This document shows, in pieces, positions 33,043-41,880 of a DNA stretch of 64,000 nt (its first letter is position 1; each line of letters begins with the position of its first letter). The notes beneath the pieces are model-generated. The model was not told the DNA's origin and searched no databases. It saw only the letters and a program-made list of their open reading frames with translations. Origin of the DNA: SIRX01 sp965214475 (GTDB lineage Bacteria > Actinomycetota > Rubrobacteria > Rubrobacterales > Rubrobacteraceae); the NCBI GenBank assembly GCA_965214475.1, contig OZ243953.1:496001-560000 (forward strand), read 5' to 3'. Both the position numbers and the translations under genes were made by a program.

Positions 33043-34201
33043 CTTCTCTACGGCGGGTGAGTCGCACGGTCCGGCAGAGGTTGCCCTGGTTCACGGGGTT
33101 CCGGCTGGCCTAAATCTGCGGGCTGAAGACGTTAACCGGGATCTCGCCCGGAGGCAGCAGGGTTACGGGCGTGGTGGCCGGCAGAAGATCGAAAAAGATG
33201 AGGCAGAGTTTCTCGGCGGGGTGCGGCACGGTTACACGCTAGGGTCCCCTATAGCAATGCTCATGCCAAATCGGGATTACGCCAACTGGGAGGGCCGGAT
33301 GACCCCGGATCCGGTAGAGAACCCGCCGGACCCGATCACGCTGCCAAGACCCGGCCACGCGGACCTCGCCGGAATGCAGAAATACGCCACAAACGACCTC
33401 CGTAATATCCTCGAACGCTCAAGCGCCCGGGAGACTACAGCGCGCGTAGCCGCCGGTGGCGTTGCCAAGAAACTCCTCGCAGATTTCGGGGTGGAGATCC
33501 ACAGCGCCGTGTACCGGATAGGTGGTGCCGCCTACGAAAAAGAGCGGGCGGCGCTGGATGCCCGGAAAGCGGACGGCTCCGAAGTGCGCTGTCCTGACCC
33601 GGACGTCTCAGAGAAGATGAAGGCAGAGATCGACGCCGCACGTTACGCCCGGGATGCCCTGGGTGGGGAGTTCGTAGTGGTAGCAGAGGGCTGCCCGCCC
33701 GGACTTGGGTCTTATGTGGATTGGCGCGACAAGCTCGACGCTAAGTTGGCGCACGCGGTCATGTCCATCAACGCCATGAAGGGCGTCGAGGTGGGGATGG
33801 GATTCGAAGTCGCCCGCCACCGCTCCAGCGAGGTGCAAGATGAGATCCTGCTGGAAGATGGACAAATAGCCCGGGCTAGCAACCGTCTCGGCGGACTCGA
33901 AGGCGGCATGACGAACGGTGAACCTGTCGTCGTCTCGGCGGCTATGAAGCCGATCTCGACCATAGCCAAGGCGCTCCGCACGGTCGATATTTCGACGGGC
34001 GAGGAGACGCGGGCGTTCAAGGAGCGGGCCGACTCGTGCGCCGTGCCGGCAGCAGCGGTAATCGGTGAGTCCATGGTAGCCATCGTTCTCGCCGAGACTT
34101 TTCTGGAGAAGTTCGGGGCGGATAACATGACGGACATCCGGGCCGCCTACGAAGCTTACATAGACCGTATAGGTCACCTGGGCCTCGAGAAGACCTCCTA
34201 G
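33032..34201 (+). CDS. aroC: Chorismate synthase AroC
   Basis: Last step of the shikimate pathway, FMN-dependent loss of phosphate from EPSP. The 389-residue protein has the signatures GESHGPAEVALVHGVPAGL near the N-terminus, ARRQQGYGRGGRQKIEKDEA, PRPGHADLAGMQKY, RSSARETTARVAAGGVAKK and GGLEGGMTNGEPVVV. TTG 33032 has GAGAGGA upstream and keeps the usual RFSFSTAGESHG start. It begins the aroC-aroK-aroB-aroQ series, the order seen in mycobacteria. Confidence 0.97.
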   Translation: MRFSFSTAGESHGPAEVALVHGVPAGLNLRAEDVNRDLARRQQGYGRGGRQKIEKDEAEFLGGVRHGYTLGSPIAMLMPNRDYANWEGRMTPDPVENPPDPITLPRPGHADLAGMQKYATNDLRNILERSSARETTARVAAGGVAKKLLADFGVEIHSAVYRIGGAAYEKERAALDARKADGSEVRCPDPDVSEKMKAEIDAARYARDALGGEFVVVAEGCPPGLGSYVDWRDKLDAKLAHAVMSINAMKGVEVGMGFEVARHRSSEVQDEILLEDGQIARASNRLGGLEGGMTNGEPVVVSAAMKPISTIAKALRTVDISTGEETRAFKERADSCAVPAAAVIGESMVAIVLAETFLEKFGADNMTDIRAAYEAYIDRIGHLGLEKTS

Positions 34202-34204
34202 AGT

Positions 34205-34705
34205 GTGCGAGGACCAGTGGCCCTCGTCGGATACATGGGAAGCGGCAAGACCAGCGTGGGACGTATCCTGGCTCGCAGCCTCGGATGGGAATTTGTGGAC
34301 CTGGATCAGGCGATAGAAAAAGAAGCCGGGCGTAAGATAACCGAGATCTTCTCCGAATCCGGTGAGCAGCACTTCCGCGAACTGGAGCACCGCATCTTAC
34401 TAAATTCTCTTGGCGATACCGTAGAGCGGGTGGTTGCTTGCGGTGGAGGCATAGTAGGCCGTCCTGATAACCGAAAGCGTTTGAAAGAAGTCGCAACGGC
34501 ATTCCTGAGCGAAAACCTCGAAATCTTATACCGGCGTACCCGAAGGCCCGGACGGCCTCTGCGAGGCGGCGGATATAAAGACTTCGAGAGGCGGTACAAG
34601 GAGCGTCTGTCACACTACAAGGAAGTATCTAGTATCGAGATCGCGGTACGAAATCGGCCCCGGCGCCAGGTGGCGGAGGAGATCTCGCAGTGGTTGAAAG
34701 GTTAG
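34205..34705 (+). CDS. aroK: Shikimate kinase AroK
   Basis: Phosphorylates shikimate at O3. The 166-residue protein has the P-loop VGYMGSGKTSVGRIL, the shikimate-binding DLDQAIEKEAGRKI (DxD and the following Glu/Lys), the FRELE motif with the conserved Arg, the VVACGGGIV loop and the lid Arg in RRPGRPL. GTG 34205 lies three bases after aroC. The last 16 bases overlap aroB. Confidence 0.95.
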   Translation: MRGPVALVGYMGSGKTSVGRILARSLGWEFVDLDQAIEKEAGRKITEIFSESGEQHFRELEHRILLNSLGDTVERVVACGGGIVGRPDNRKRLKEVATAFLSENLEILYRRTRRPGRPLRGGGYKDFERRYKERLSHYKEVSSIEIAVRNRPRRQVAEEISQWLKG

Positions 34706-35760
34706 AGGTGCCGGTCTCGATCCCGTATCCCGTGGTAGTCGGTAACGGGTTATCCCTAGCGGCGACCGTCGCCGAAGTTCTGGAGCCCGGCGTTGGCGTC
34801 GTTCTAACGGACTCGAATACCGGGCCGTTGCACGCCGAGGAGGTCGTGCGGGAACTCGAAGACGGCGGCTGGAGCGTTGCGGAGACGATCGAGGTTGCAG
34901 CCGGTGAGGACTCCAAAAGCCTGGAGGTTTACGGTAAGACCGTGCGCCGTTTGGCCTGTTCGGGCGTACCGCGAGACGGCACACTCTTTGCGCTCGGCGG
35001 CGGTGTTGTAGGTGATCTCGGCGGCTTTGTTGCCGGAACGTACATGCGGGGGATAAACTTCGTCGCGCTTCCAACTTCCTTGCTAGCGATGGTGGACAGT
35101 TCGGTTGGCGGCAAGGTGGGTGTGGACTTGCCGGAGGGGAAAAACCTCGTAGGAAGTTTCGTGCGTCCCCGACTCGTGATCGCTGAGTTGAACCGTCTCA
35201 AGACGTTACCGGCTAGAGAGGTTTCCAACGGATTTGCGGAAGTCATAAAGATGGGTTTGCTCTCTGGTGGCGACTTCTACGAAAACCTGAATTCCTTGGG
35301 GGATGCCAGGTCCGGCGACGAAGAAACGCTGCAAGATCTCGTAATGCACTCTATCCGCTTCAAGGCCGAGGTAGTGGCCGAAGACGAATTAGAAGCTGGA
35401 AGAAGGGCCATACTGAATTACGGTCATACCATCGGGCACGGTCTGGAGGCCGCTGCTGACTACAGTTTGGCACACGGCGAGGCGATCTCCTGCGGTATGG
35501 TCGCTGCCGCTCGGCTCTCTGCCAGAAAGTTCGGAAAAGACCTCATCGGGTTGCACGAAGAATTACTCTACGCCGCGGGGCTTCCTACTAAGCTACCCGC
35601 TCTGGAAAGCGAGAAAGTGCTCGCGGCCATGGGACGAGATAAGAAACGGCGCGGCGGTGAGCACCGATTCGTGTTGCTGGAAGATATAGGTCGGCCCGTG
35701 TGGGACGTGCCGGTTGACGAAGATGAGATTCGAGACGTCCTGGAGGACATCCTTGAGTAG
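34690..35760 (+). CDS. aroB: 3-Dehydroquinate synthase AroB
   Basis: NAD- and metal-dependent cyclisation of DAHP to dehydroquinate. The 356-residue protein has ALGGGVVGDLGGFVAGTYMR, FVALPTSLLAMVDSSVGGKVG, GFAEVIKMGLL, RAILNYGHTIGHGLEAA with metal-binding histidines, and HGEAISCGM. GTG 34690 overlaps aroK. The stop lies inside the start region of aroQ. aroE and the DAHP synthase gene are not in the window; aroA lies separately at 51.7 kb. Confidence 0.96.
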   Translation: MVERLEVPVSIPYPVVVGNGLSLAATVAEVLEPGVGVVLTDSNTGPLHAEEVVRELEDGGWSVAETIEVAAGEDSKSLEVYGKTVRRLACSGVPRDGTLFALGGGVVGDLGGFVAGTYMRGINFVALPTSLLAMVDSSVGGKVGVDLPEGKNLVGSFVRPRLVIAELNRLKTLPAREVSNGFAEVIKMGLLSGGDFYENLNSLGDARSGDEETLQDLVMHSIRFKAEVVAEDELEAGRRAILNYGHTIGHGLEAAADYSLAHGEAISCGMVAAARLSARKFGKDLIGLHEELLYAAGLPTKLPALESEKVLAAMGRDKKRRGGEHRFVLLEDIGRPVWDVPVDEDEIRDVLEDILE

Positions 35761-36184
35761 AATTTTCGTCTTGTACGGGGTAAACCTGGGTGCGCTCGGC
35801 ACGCGCCGTCCCGAGGTTTACGGGGATCAAACATTGCAAAATATTGAGGATCGCCTGAGAAAAGAGTTTTCCGATGTCGAGTTCGAATTTCGTCAGACGG
35901 ACTCTGAAGGTGAATTCATCGGCTGGATACGGGGGGCGTCCGCCTCCGACGGCCTGATCCTGAACCCCGGCGCCTGGACCCACTACTCATACGCCATCCA
36001 CGATGCCCTGGAAACGCTAGAGGTGCCGAAAGTCGAGGTGCACCTCTCTAATATTTACACCAGGGAGAATTGGCGTCATAAGTCGGTGATCTCTCCGGCG
36101 GTAGACGCCATCGTTGCCGGGATGGGATCTTACGGTTACCGGGCTGCGGTGGGATACGTACTGTCGAGAGATGGCAACGAGTGA
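35753..36184 (+). CDS. aroQ: Type II 3-dehydroquinate dehydratase AroQ
   Basis: Dehydrates 3-dehydroquinate. TTG 35753 has GGAGG at the right distance and gives 143 residues, the usual length. Visible are LGTRRPEVYG with the catalytic Tyr, FRQTDSEGEFIGWI, LNPGAWTHYSYAIHDAL with the substrate-binding Asn and His, VEVHLSNIYTREN and ISPAVDAIVAGMGSYGY. The N-terminal strand reads LYGVNLGAL where most members have NGPNLN, a change close to the active-site lid. It overlaps aroB upstream and the GFA-type gene downstream by four bases. Confidence 0.92.
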   Translation: MSRIFVLYGVNLGALGTRRPEVYGDQTLQNIEDRLRKEFSDVEFEFRQTDSEGEFIGWIRGASASDGLILNPGAWTHYSYAIHDALETLEVPKVEVHLSNIYTRENWRHKSVISPAVDAIVAGMGSYGYRAAVGYVLSRDGNE

Positions 36185-36591
36185 GCCGGGAAGAATTCGA
36201 GGGTGGATGTTTCTGTGGGGCTATCCGTATGAAGGTCTTCGGGACGTCTCAAGGGATTGTGTACTGTCATTGTGGCGATTGTCGCCGGTGGAGTGGGGCA
36301 CCGGTGACGACGTTCGTGGGTTGTTCGGTTGAGGAGGTGTGGATGCTGGGGAAAGAGCCGGAAGTGTACGCTTCGTCTCTGGGGATCCGGCGTTCTTTCT
36401 GCGGGAACTGTGGCACTTCGTTGGCTTACGAAGACGATAAGCTGCCGGGAGAAATCTACCTTACAGTTGGAGCTTTTGACGAACCGGAGAAGTTCGAGCC
36501 GCAACGTCATAGCTGGTTTTCTCGAAAACTGAGTTGGTTGCATCTCGAAGATGATGCTCCGCGACACCAGGAGAGCAGCCGGCCGAGGTAG
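36181..36591 (+). CDS. GFA/CENP-V domain zinc protein
   Basis: Small 136-residue member of the glutathione-dependent formaldehyde-activating (GFA) fold family. The zinc-binding cysteines are in GGCFCGAIRM, YCHCGDCRRWSG and SFCGNCGTSL, the standard arrangement. Few family members truly handle glutathione adducts, and most have no known substrate. The basic C-terminal tail after WLHLEDD is extra. GTG 36181 overlaps the aroQ stop, so it is probably co-expressed with the aro genes, but a pathway link is not evident. Confidence 0.85.
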   Translation: MSREEFEGGCFCGAIRMKVFGTSQGIVYCHCGDCRRWSGAPVTTFVGCSVEEVWMLGKEPEVYASSLGIRRSFCGNCGTSLAYEDDKLPGEIYLTVGAFDEPEKFEPQRHSWFSRKLSWLHLEDDAPRHQESSRPR

Positions 36592-36628
36592 AGGCGGGAG
36601 CGGGGACTAGAAGCCGGAGAGCATATGC

Positions 36629-36634
36629 GATAAT
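36629..36634 (+). promoter_or_regulatory. Weak candidate -10 element upstream of efp
   Basis: GATAAT (36629-36634) lies in the 111-base gap before efp, within the near-symmetric stretch GCGATAATATCGC. No good -35 sequence is present 17 bases upstream. It would give a leader of about 60 bases. Confidence 0.28.
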
Positions 36635-36702
36635 ATCGCGGCGGCGCAGCGGGCAGAGCTTAATGTATGGCCTGCGCCGGAGAAGTCTGTAAGGGGAGTT
36701 TT

Positions 36703-37260
36703 ATGATATCCACTAACCAATTCAAGAACGGCACTGCTATAAAGGTGGATGGTAAGAGATTCACCATCGTTTACTTCCAGCATGTCAAGCCCGGCAAGGG
36801 CGCGGCGTTCGTGCGGACGAAACTCAGGAACCTCGACACCGGGTCCGTCACCGAGAAGACGTTCCGGGCCGGCGAGAAGGTAGAGCATGTACGGACCGAA
36901 TCTCGGCCCATGACCTACCTCTACGGTGACGGGGACTCGCTACACTTTATGGACTCTGAGACTTACGAGCAGACACCTATTCCTATGGAAGTCATCGGTG
37001 AGGCGGCGGGATATATAGTGCCCAACAGTACGGTCAGTGTGCTCTCGGCTGATGGAGAGGTCATCAGCGTCGAGCCGCCGGCCCACGTGGACCTCGAAAT
37101 AGCCCAGACAGACCCCGGCCTCAAAGGCGATACGGCTACGGGGGGTAGCAAGCCCGCGACCCTTGAGACGGGGGTCGTGGTGCAAGTACCGTTGTTCGTG
37201 AATGTCGGCGAGCGGGTGCGGATAGATACCCGGTCAAACGAATATCTGACGCGGGTTTGA
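36703..37260 (+). CDS. efp: Elongation factor P
   Basis: Helps ribosomes stalled at polyproline. The 185-residue protein starts MISTNQFKNGTAIKVDGKRF, carries the loop HVKPGKGAAFVRTKLRNLDT, whose Lys at about position 32 is the usual site of modification, and has two more OB domains ending in VRIDTRSNEYLTRV. ATG 36703 follows AAGGGGAG; an earlier ATG at 36667 would add 12 atypical residues. nusB follows after 25 bases, as in many Gram-positive genomes. Confidence 0.96.
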   Translation: MISTNQFKNGTAIKVDGKRFTIVYFQHVKPGKGAAFVRTKLRNLDTGSVTEKTFRAGEKVEHVRTESRPMTYLYGDGDSLHFMDSETYEQTPIPMEVIGEAAGYIVPNSTVSVLSADGEVISVEPPAHVDLEIAQTDPGLKGDTATGGSKPATLETGVVVQVPLFVNVGERVRIDTRSNEYLTRV

Positions 37261-37285
37261 AGCCTCTGTTTTATAAGGACCGCTC

Positions 37286-37696
37286 GTGAGCCGTCGCAGG
37301 GGACGCAAGCAAGCGTTTCTAGTGCTGTTTCAGGGCGACATCAACGAGATCCCCGCTGCAACGGTGGTGGAACGCTGGGTGTATTATCGCGGCGAGTTCG
37401 TAGATTATGCCCGACGACTGGTGTTCGGAGTAGAAGATGAGATCGATGATTTGGATGCGCGGCTTACGGAGGTTTCGGTGGGGTGGCCGGTCCACCGGAT
37501 GAGCGCGGTGGACCGAACTATCCTGCGGCTAGCGCTCTACGAGATGCTTTACGTCGAGGACGTTCCGGCCGATGTTGCGATAAACGAGGCTGTCGAGTTG
37601 GCAACGGGTTTCTCCGGGGAGGAGTCGCCCGTCTTCGTCGGCGGTGTGCTGCGGGGGGCTGAGAATCAAATCGTGGGTAAGGTGGAACATGGATAG
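37286..37696 (+). CDS. nusB: Transcription antitermination factor NusB
   Basis: RNA-binding factor for rRNA antitermination together with NusE. The 136-residue all-helical protein has RRRGRKQAFLVLFQGDIN at the start, DRTILRLALYEMLYVEDVPADVAINEAVELA in the conserved C-terminal half (residues about 74-105) and FVGGVLRG near the end. GTG 37286 has ATAAGGA upstream. The stop overlaps the ATG of the prenyl synthase gene. Confidence 0.94.
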   Translation: MSRRRGRKQAFLVLFQGDINEIPAATVVERWVYYRGEFVDYARRLVFGVEDEIDDLDARLTEVSVGWPVHRMSAVDRTILRLALYEMLYVEDVPADVAINEAVELATGFSGEESPVFVGGVLRGAENQIVGKVEHG

Positions 37697-38588
37697 CGGG
37701 TTACGAACCGCGGCCCGGTTCGAGGAGCATCGGGTGCGCTTCGAAGAGTATCTGAAAAAGCTGTACTTTTCCGAAGAGCCGCGTCTGCAAGGGCTGGTAG
37801 AAGCCATGCGGTACGCGATGCTCGCTGGCGGAAAGCGGGTTCGGCCGACCCTGTGCATGGAGGCCGCGTGGGTCTTCGGCGTCGAGCCGGAGCACACGCT
37901 GCCGTCGTCGGCGGCTATAGAACTCATCCACACGTACTCCTTGATCCACGATGACCTTCCTGCTATGGACGACGACGACTTCCGGCGTGGTCGCCCCACG
38001 ACCCATAAGAAATACGGTGAGGCGATGGGGATTCTGGCCGGGGACGCCTTTTTCGGGGAGGCGCTGACCCTTATTACCGTTCACCAACAGGGTACTTGCG
38101 AACAAGTCTTGGAGGTAGTGAGGGAGTTGGCCAGTTCCACCGGGGTCAACGGCATGGTCGGGGGACAGGTGATCGACATGGATCAGACCGGGCAGGGCGA
38201 TGGAACAGACCCCGAGACCCTGCGTATGATCCACAAGTACAAGACCGGCGCCCTTATAAAGTCCTCCGCGCGCATCGGCGCCCTGCTGGCCGGAGCCGGA
38301 GAGGTAGAGCAGGCAGCCATCTCCGAATACGCCGACGAGCTGGGCCTGTGCTTCCAGATAGTGGACGACTTGTTGAATGCCACCTCTACCACCGAAGACC
38401 TCGGCAAGAGCGCCGGCAGCGACGCTGAACAGGGTAAGGCTACTTTCGTCGGCGTCTACGGCCTCGCCGGCGCGCGCCGGGAGGCGGACGAGTCTATCGT
38501 CCGGGCTGCGGATGCGCTGTCGCGCATAGACGGCGATACCAGCGGGCTCCGAGACCTGGCACTCTTTGTCCGTCACCGGGAGAGTTAG
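37689..38588 (+). CDS. Polyprenyl synthetase (farnesyl/geranylgeranyl diphosphate synthase type)
   Basis: Head-to-tail prenyltransferase making C15 or C20 diphosphates. The 299-residue protein has GGKRVRPTLCMEA, the first Asp-rich motif HDDLPAMDDDDFRRG with the two-residue insert of bacterial type II enzymes, GGQVIDMD, and the second motif FQIVDDLLN. A Tyr lies five residues before the first Asp motif, which fits a farnesyl diphosphate synthase (IspA), though chain length cannot be settled. ATG 37689 overlaps nusB. The xseA/xseB and dxs genes often nearby are not present. Confidence 0.9.
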   Translation: MDSGLRTAARFEEHRVRFEEYLKKLYFSEEPRLQGLVEAMRYAMLAGGKRVRPTLCMEAAWVFGVEPEHTLPSSAAIELIHTYSLIHDDLPAMDDDDFRRGRPTTHKKYGEAMGILAGDAFFGEALTLITVHQQGTCEQVLEVVRELASSTGVNGMVGGQVIDMDQTGQGDGTDPETLRMIHKYKTGALIKSSARIGALLAGAGEVEQAAISEYADELGLCFQIVDDLLNATSTTEDLGKSAGSDAEQGKATFVGVYGLAGARREADESIVRAADALSRIDGDTSGLRDLALFVRHRES

Positions 38589-38599
38589 CCGTAGTAGCA

Positions 38600-39391
38600 A
38601 TGAAAAACACCCGGCAAAGACTGGATGTGCTGCTCGTGGAGCGGGGCATCGTGGAGAACCGGAGCCGGGCGCAAGGTCTGATCCTCGCGGGCCTCGTCCG
38701 GGTTGGCGGTCAGGTGGTGACCAAAGCCGGGTCCCGGTTTGGCGCCGACGAAAACCTTTCTCTGGAGAAAGAAGCCGCTTACGTCTCCCGCGCCGGAGAA
38801 AAACTCGCTGCCGCCCTGGATTATTTCGAAATAAAAGTCGCCGGTCGCAGATGCTTGGATGCTGGGGCTTCGACCGGAGGTTTTACTGATGTGCTGCTGC
38901 AACGCGGGGCGGAGCGCGTAACTTCGGTCGACGTTGGCTACGGACAGTTCGATTGGTCACTGCGAAACGATCCGCGGGTGACCGTTCTGGAACGTACCAA
39001 CGTGAGATACCTGTCAGGTGAAGAGTTGGATTCTGGGCCGGATCTCCTGGTCGGCGACCTTTCTTTTATCTCGCTCGCCGTTGCTCTAGAGGGATTAATC
39101 TCTACTACGCCCTCTATCCAAGACCTCGTGTTGCTGGTCAAGCCGCAGTTTGAGGCGGGACCTGAGCAAGTGGCCCGCGGTGGTCTGGTGCGTGATACAG
39201 AGGTCCACGAAGAGGTGATCCGGCGCGTGGCGGATCGCTTCGCTTCTAAAGGCTTCGGGGCCGTGGATGTTCTGCGGGCCCCGGTGTCCGGGCGTCGGGC
39301 TGGAAACCGCGAGTATCCGTTGCATCTGGTAAAGGGTGAGTCCGGCTCTCTGAGTGATACGCGTATCCGGGAGGTCGTGGCTGGTGGGTGA
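38600..39391 (+). CDS. tlyA: rRNA 2'-O-methyltransferase TlyA
   Basis: Methylates ribose positions in 16S and/or 23S rRNA; affects capreomycin sensitivity in mycobacteria. The 263-residue protein has an N-terminal S4 domain (RLDVLLVERGIVENRSRAQG, residues about 6-65) and an FtsJ-like SAM domain with YVSRAGEKLAAAL, LDAGASTGGFTDVLLQRG, VDVGYGQ and VLLVKPQFEAG. ATG 38600 starts 12 bases after the prenyl synthase gene. The order tlyA-nadK-recN that follows is conserved in Actinobacteria and Firmicutes. Confidence 0.95.
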   Translation: MKNTRQRLDVLLVERGIVENRSRAQGLILAGLVRVGGQVVTKAGSRFGADENLSLEKEAAYVSRAGEKLAAALDYFEIKVAGRRCLDAGASTGGFTDVLLQRGAERVTSVDVGYGQFDWSLRNDPRVTVLERTNVRYLSGEELDSGPDLLVGDLSFISLAVALEGLISTTPSIQDLVLLVKPQFEAGPEQVARGGLVRDTEVHEEVIRRVADRFASKGFGAVDVLRAPVSGRRAGNREYPLHLVKGESGSLSDTRIREVVAGG

Positions 39392-40187
39392 GATCGAGGA
39401 GATAAAACGGGTCGGGATCTTCGCCAATCCGAAGGTTAGCGAGGGGTACTTCGAGCAACTCGTTACGGCTCTGGAGAAGCGGGAAATCGAGATCTCCGAG
39501 GTTCATCCTGAAAATGAGCCGGACGGGGCCACAGACCTCGACCTGGTTTTCGTACTCGGTGGGGACGGGTCGATGCTCCGGGCATCCAGGATATACCCGA
39601 ATAACGTCTTGCTGGGCGTTAACCTGGGCAAAGTGGGGTTCATGTCTGGAATGCAGCCGGATGAGATCGAGACCGGTGTAGAGAAGATCTGCGCCGGAGG
39701 CCTCCACGTCCAGGAGTACCGGATGCTGAAGGTAAAAGTCGATGGGGAAGATGAAAGTTACCTCGCCGCCAACGACGCTGTGCTATTGAAGCGTCGGCCG
39801 CACCAGATCGCCTCTATAGACGTCTCGATCGCGGGCGAGGAGTTGTTTGCATTCCGCTGTGACGGCTTTATAGCGGCGACACCGCTCGGGTCTACCGCAT
39901 ACGCGCTCTCGGCCGGCGGCCCGATAATTTCGGGTGACGCCAAATGCTACGTGCTCGTGCCGATAGCCCCGCACGCGCTGGTGAGCCGTCCGTTGGTGTT
40001 GGGTGAGGAGCAGGTGACAGAGTTGAAGTTGGTTGAACGGGACGCGCTGCTCTCAGTGGACGGCGGCGAGCCGCGGGAGATATCGGAGGGTGAGCGAATC
40101 AAGATCAGGCTCTCCAAAGAAAGCGTTAGAATAGGCCGGACTGACGAGTGGACGTGGTGGCGAGCGGTTCGGAGGACTTTCCTGTAG
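39384..40187 (+). CDS. nadK: NAD kinase NadK
   Basis: Makes NADP from NAD and ATP or polyphosphate. The 267-residue protein has VFVLGGDGSMLRAS with the GGDG motif, LGVNLGKVGFMS, YLAANDAVLLKR and PLGSTAYALSAGGPII. GTG 39384 is preferred because GGGAGG lies about nine bases upstream and the longer frame from 39354 only adds residues read through tlyA. The stop overlaps the recN start (TAGTG). Confidence 0.94.
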   Translation: MGEIEEIKRVGIFANPKVSEGYFEQLVTALEKREIEISEVHPENEPDGATDLDLVFVLGGDGSMLRASRIYPNNVLLGVNLGKVGFMSGMQPDEIETGVEKICAGGLHVQEYRMLKVKVDGEDESYLAANDAVLLKRRPHQIASIDVSIAGEELFAFRCDGFIAATPLGSTAYALSAGGPIISGDAKCYVLVPIAPHALVSRPLVLGEEQVTELKLVERDALLSVDGGEPREISEGERIKIRLSKESVRIGRTDEWTWWRAVRRTFL

Positions 40188-41860
40188 TGCTCACGGAGAT
40201 ATCCGTCGAAAATATAGCGCTCATCGAGGAGGCCACCCTGGAGTTGCAGCCCGGCTTAAATGCGATCACGGGCGAGACCGGGGCCGGTAAAACCCTGCTT
40301 GCAACAGCGCTACAAATGCTGCTCGGAAGTCGCGCCCGCTCCGAAGCGGTTCGCTCCGGGGCCAAGAAAGCTACCGTTGAAGGGACCTTCATTATCCCCG
40401 AGGATGTCAGAGAGAAGATCTTAACCGAATCTCTGGGAGATCTGGCCGAAGAGCTGGATGGTGGAGACGAGTTGGATCTCCGGCGGACACTTACCGAGGA
40501 TGGACGCTCACGATGCTACGTCGGCGGCATCGCCGTGCCGGTGAAGTCCCTGGCTGCACTGGGCGAGCGGCTGGTCTCGTATCACGGCCAACGCGAACAG
40601 GCCCGGCTTACCGAACCCGCCGAACAGCTAGTTATTTTGGATGACTTCCTAGACGAGAAAGCCTCGCGGGCCAAAGACGAGCGTACGACGCTTTGGCAGA
40701 GTGTTGAGCGGGACCGTCGGGAGCTGGAAGAATTGAGGTCTTCGGAGGAAGCCCGTTTGCGCGAGGTAGATTTTCTCCGGTTCCAGATCTCCGAGCTGGA
40801 GGAAGCGGACTACAATTCCGAGGAAATCTCCGACCTGAAGCGGGAGCGCGACCGGCTCCGCAACATCACGGATCTGCTGCAGTCCGCCGCCGCCGCGACG
40901 ACCGCACTATCTTCTGAGGAAAGAGGGTCTATAGAGGCTTCCGCGCGGGCCGTCACAGAGCTGGAGCATGCGGCCCGCTACGACGACAGCCTCTCCGGGT
41001 TGCTGCAACGGCTCTCCGGGCTCTCGGCCGAGATGACGGATGTCCTCTACGAACTTCGGTCCTACGTGGATGGCTTGGAGTCCGATCCCGGGCGCCTGGA
41101 AATAGTTGAAGACCGGCTCGATGCTCTGCGGGCTTTGGAGCGGAAGTACGGCGAAGACGTGGAGGGTTATCTCGAACAATCCCGGGAGCGTCTCCGGCGG
41201 CTGGAGAACTTCGCTGGGGAGACCTCCAACTTGGAGAGCCTTATAGAATCTGGAGAGGACCGGCTAGGCGAGCTTGCGCAGGAGATCACAGCCGGACGCG
41301 AACGGGCGGCGGAACGGTTGTCCGCCCGGGTGCAGGAGAACCTCGCCGGGCTCAACCTCGGCAAGACTACCTTTCGTGCGGAACTCGTACCGGCTACACC
41401 AGGACCTTCGGGTGTGGAGCGGGTGGAGTTCGCCATACAGCCCAACCCCGGTGAACCGGAGTTGGCAGTTCGCCGGTACGCTTCGGGCGGTGAACTCAGC
41501 CGGATCATGCTCGCTATCCGGCTCGCCCAGGAGCGGGTCGAGCCGGGGGCCACTTACGTCTTCGACGAGGTAGACGCCGGTATCGGGGGTGAGACAGCAA
41601 CCGCTGTCGGGGTCAAGTTGCGGGAGTTGGGCGAGCGCAATCAGGTCTTGACCATTACGCATCTGCCTCAGATCGCCTCCGGCGCCGGTGCGCACGTGGT
41701 CGTAGCAAAAGAGGAAGCGGAGGGACGCACGATCACCCGTATCGACCGTGTGGAAGGCGAAGACCGACGCCGGGAGCTAGCCCGAATGCTCTCCGGACGG
41801 ATCGATAAGGCGTCGTTGGCCCACGCCTCGGAGCTCCTCTTGGTGGAGGATGAACGCTGA
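40187..41860 (+). CDS. recN: DNA repair protein RecN
   Basis: SMC-like ATPase that gathers broken DNA ends. The 557-residue protein has the Walker A ITGETGAGKTLLATAL near residue 30, a long coiled coil with RFQISELEEADYNSEE, the signature ASGGELSRIMLAIRLA, the Walker B TYVFDEVDAGIGGETA and ITHLPQIAS. GTG 40187 overlaps the nadK stop and has GGAGGA upstream; GTG 40148 would add 13 residues. Full length for the family. Confidence 0.95.
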   Translation: MLTEISVENIALIEEATLELQPGLNAITGETGAGKTLLATALQMLLGSRARSEAVRSGAKKATVEGTFIIPEDVREKILTESLGDLAEELDGGDELDLRRTLTEDGRSRCYVGGIAVPVKSLAALGERLVSYHGQREQARLTEPAEQLVILDDFLDEKASRAKDERTTLWQSVERDRRELEELRSSEEARLREVDFLRFQISELEEADYNSEEISDLKRERDRLRNITDLLQSAAAATTALSSEERGSIEASARAVTELEHAARYDDSLSGLLQRLSGLSAEMTDVLYELRSYVDGLESDPGRLEIVEDRLDALRALERKYGEDVEGYLEQSRERLRRLENFAGETSNLESLIESGEDRLGELAQEITAGRERAAERLSARVQENLAGLNLGKTTFRAELVPATPGPSGVERVEFAIQPNPGEPELAVRRYASGGELSRIMLAIRLAQERVEPGATYVFDEVDAGIGGETATAVGVKLRELGERNQVLTITHLPQIASGAGAHVVVAKEEAEGRTITRIDRVEGEDRRRELARMLSGRIDKASLAHASELLLVEDER

Positions 41861-41880
41861 GAAGCCTACGCTACAGAAGA

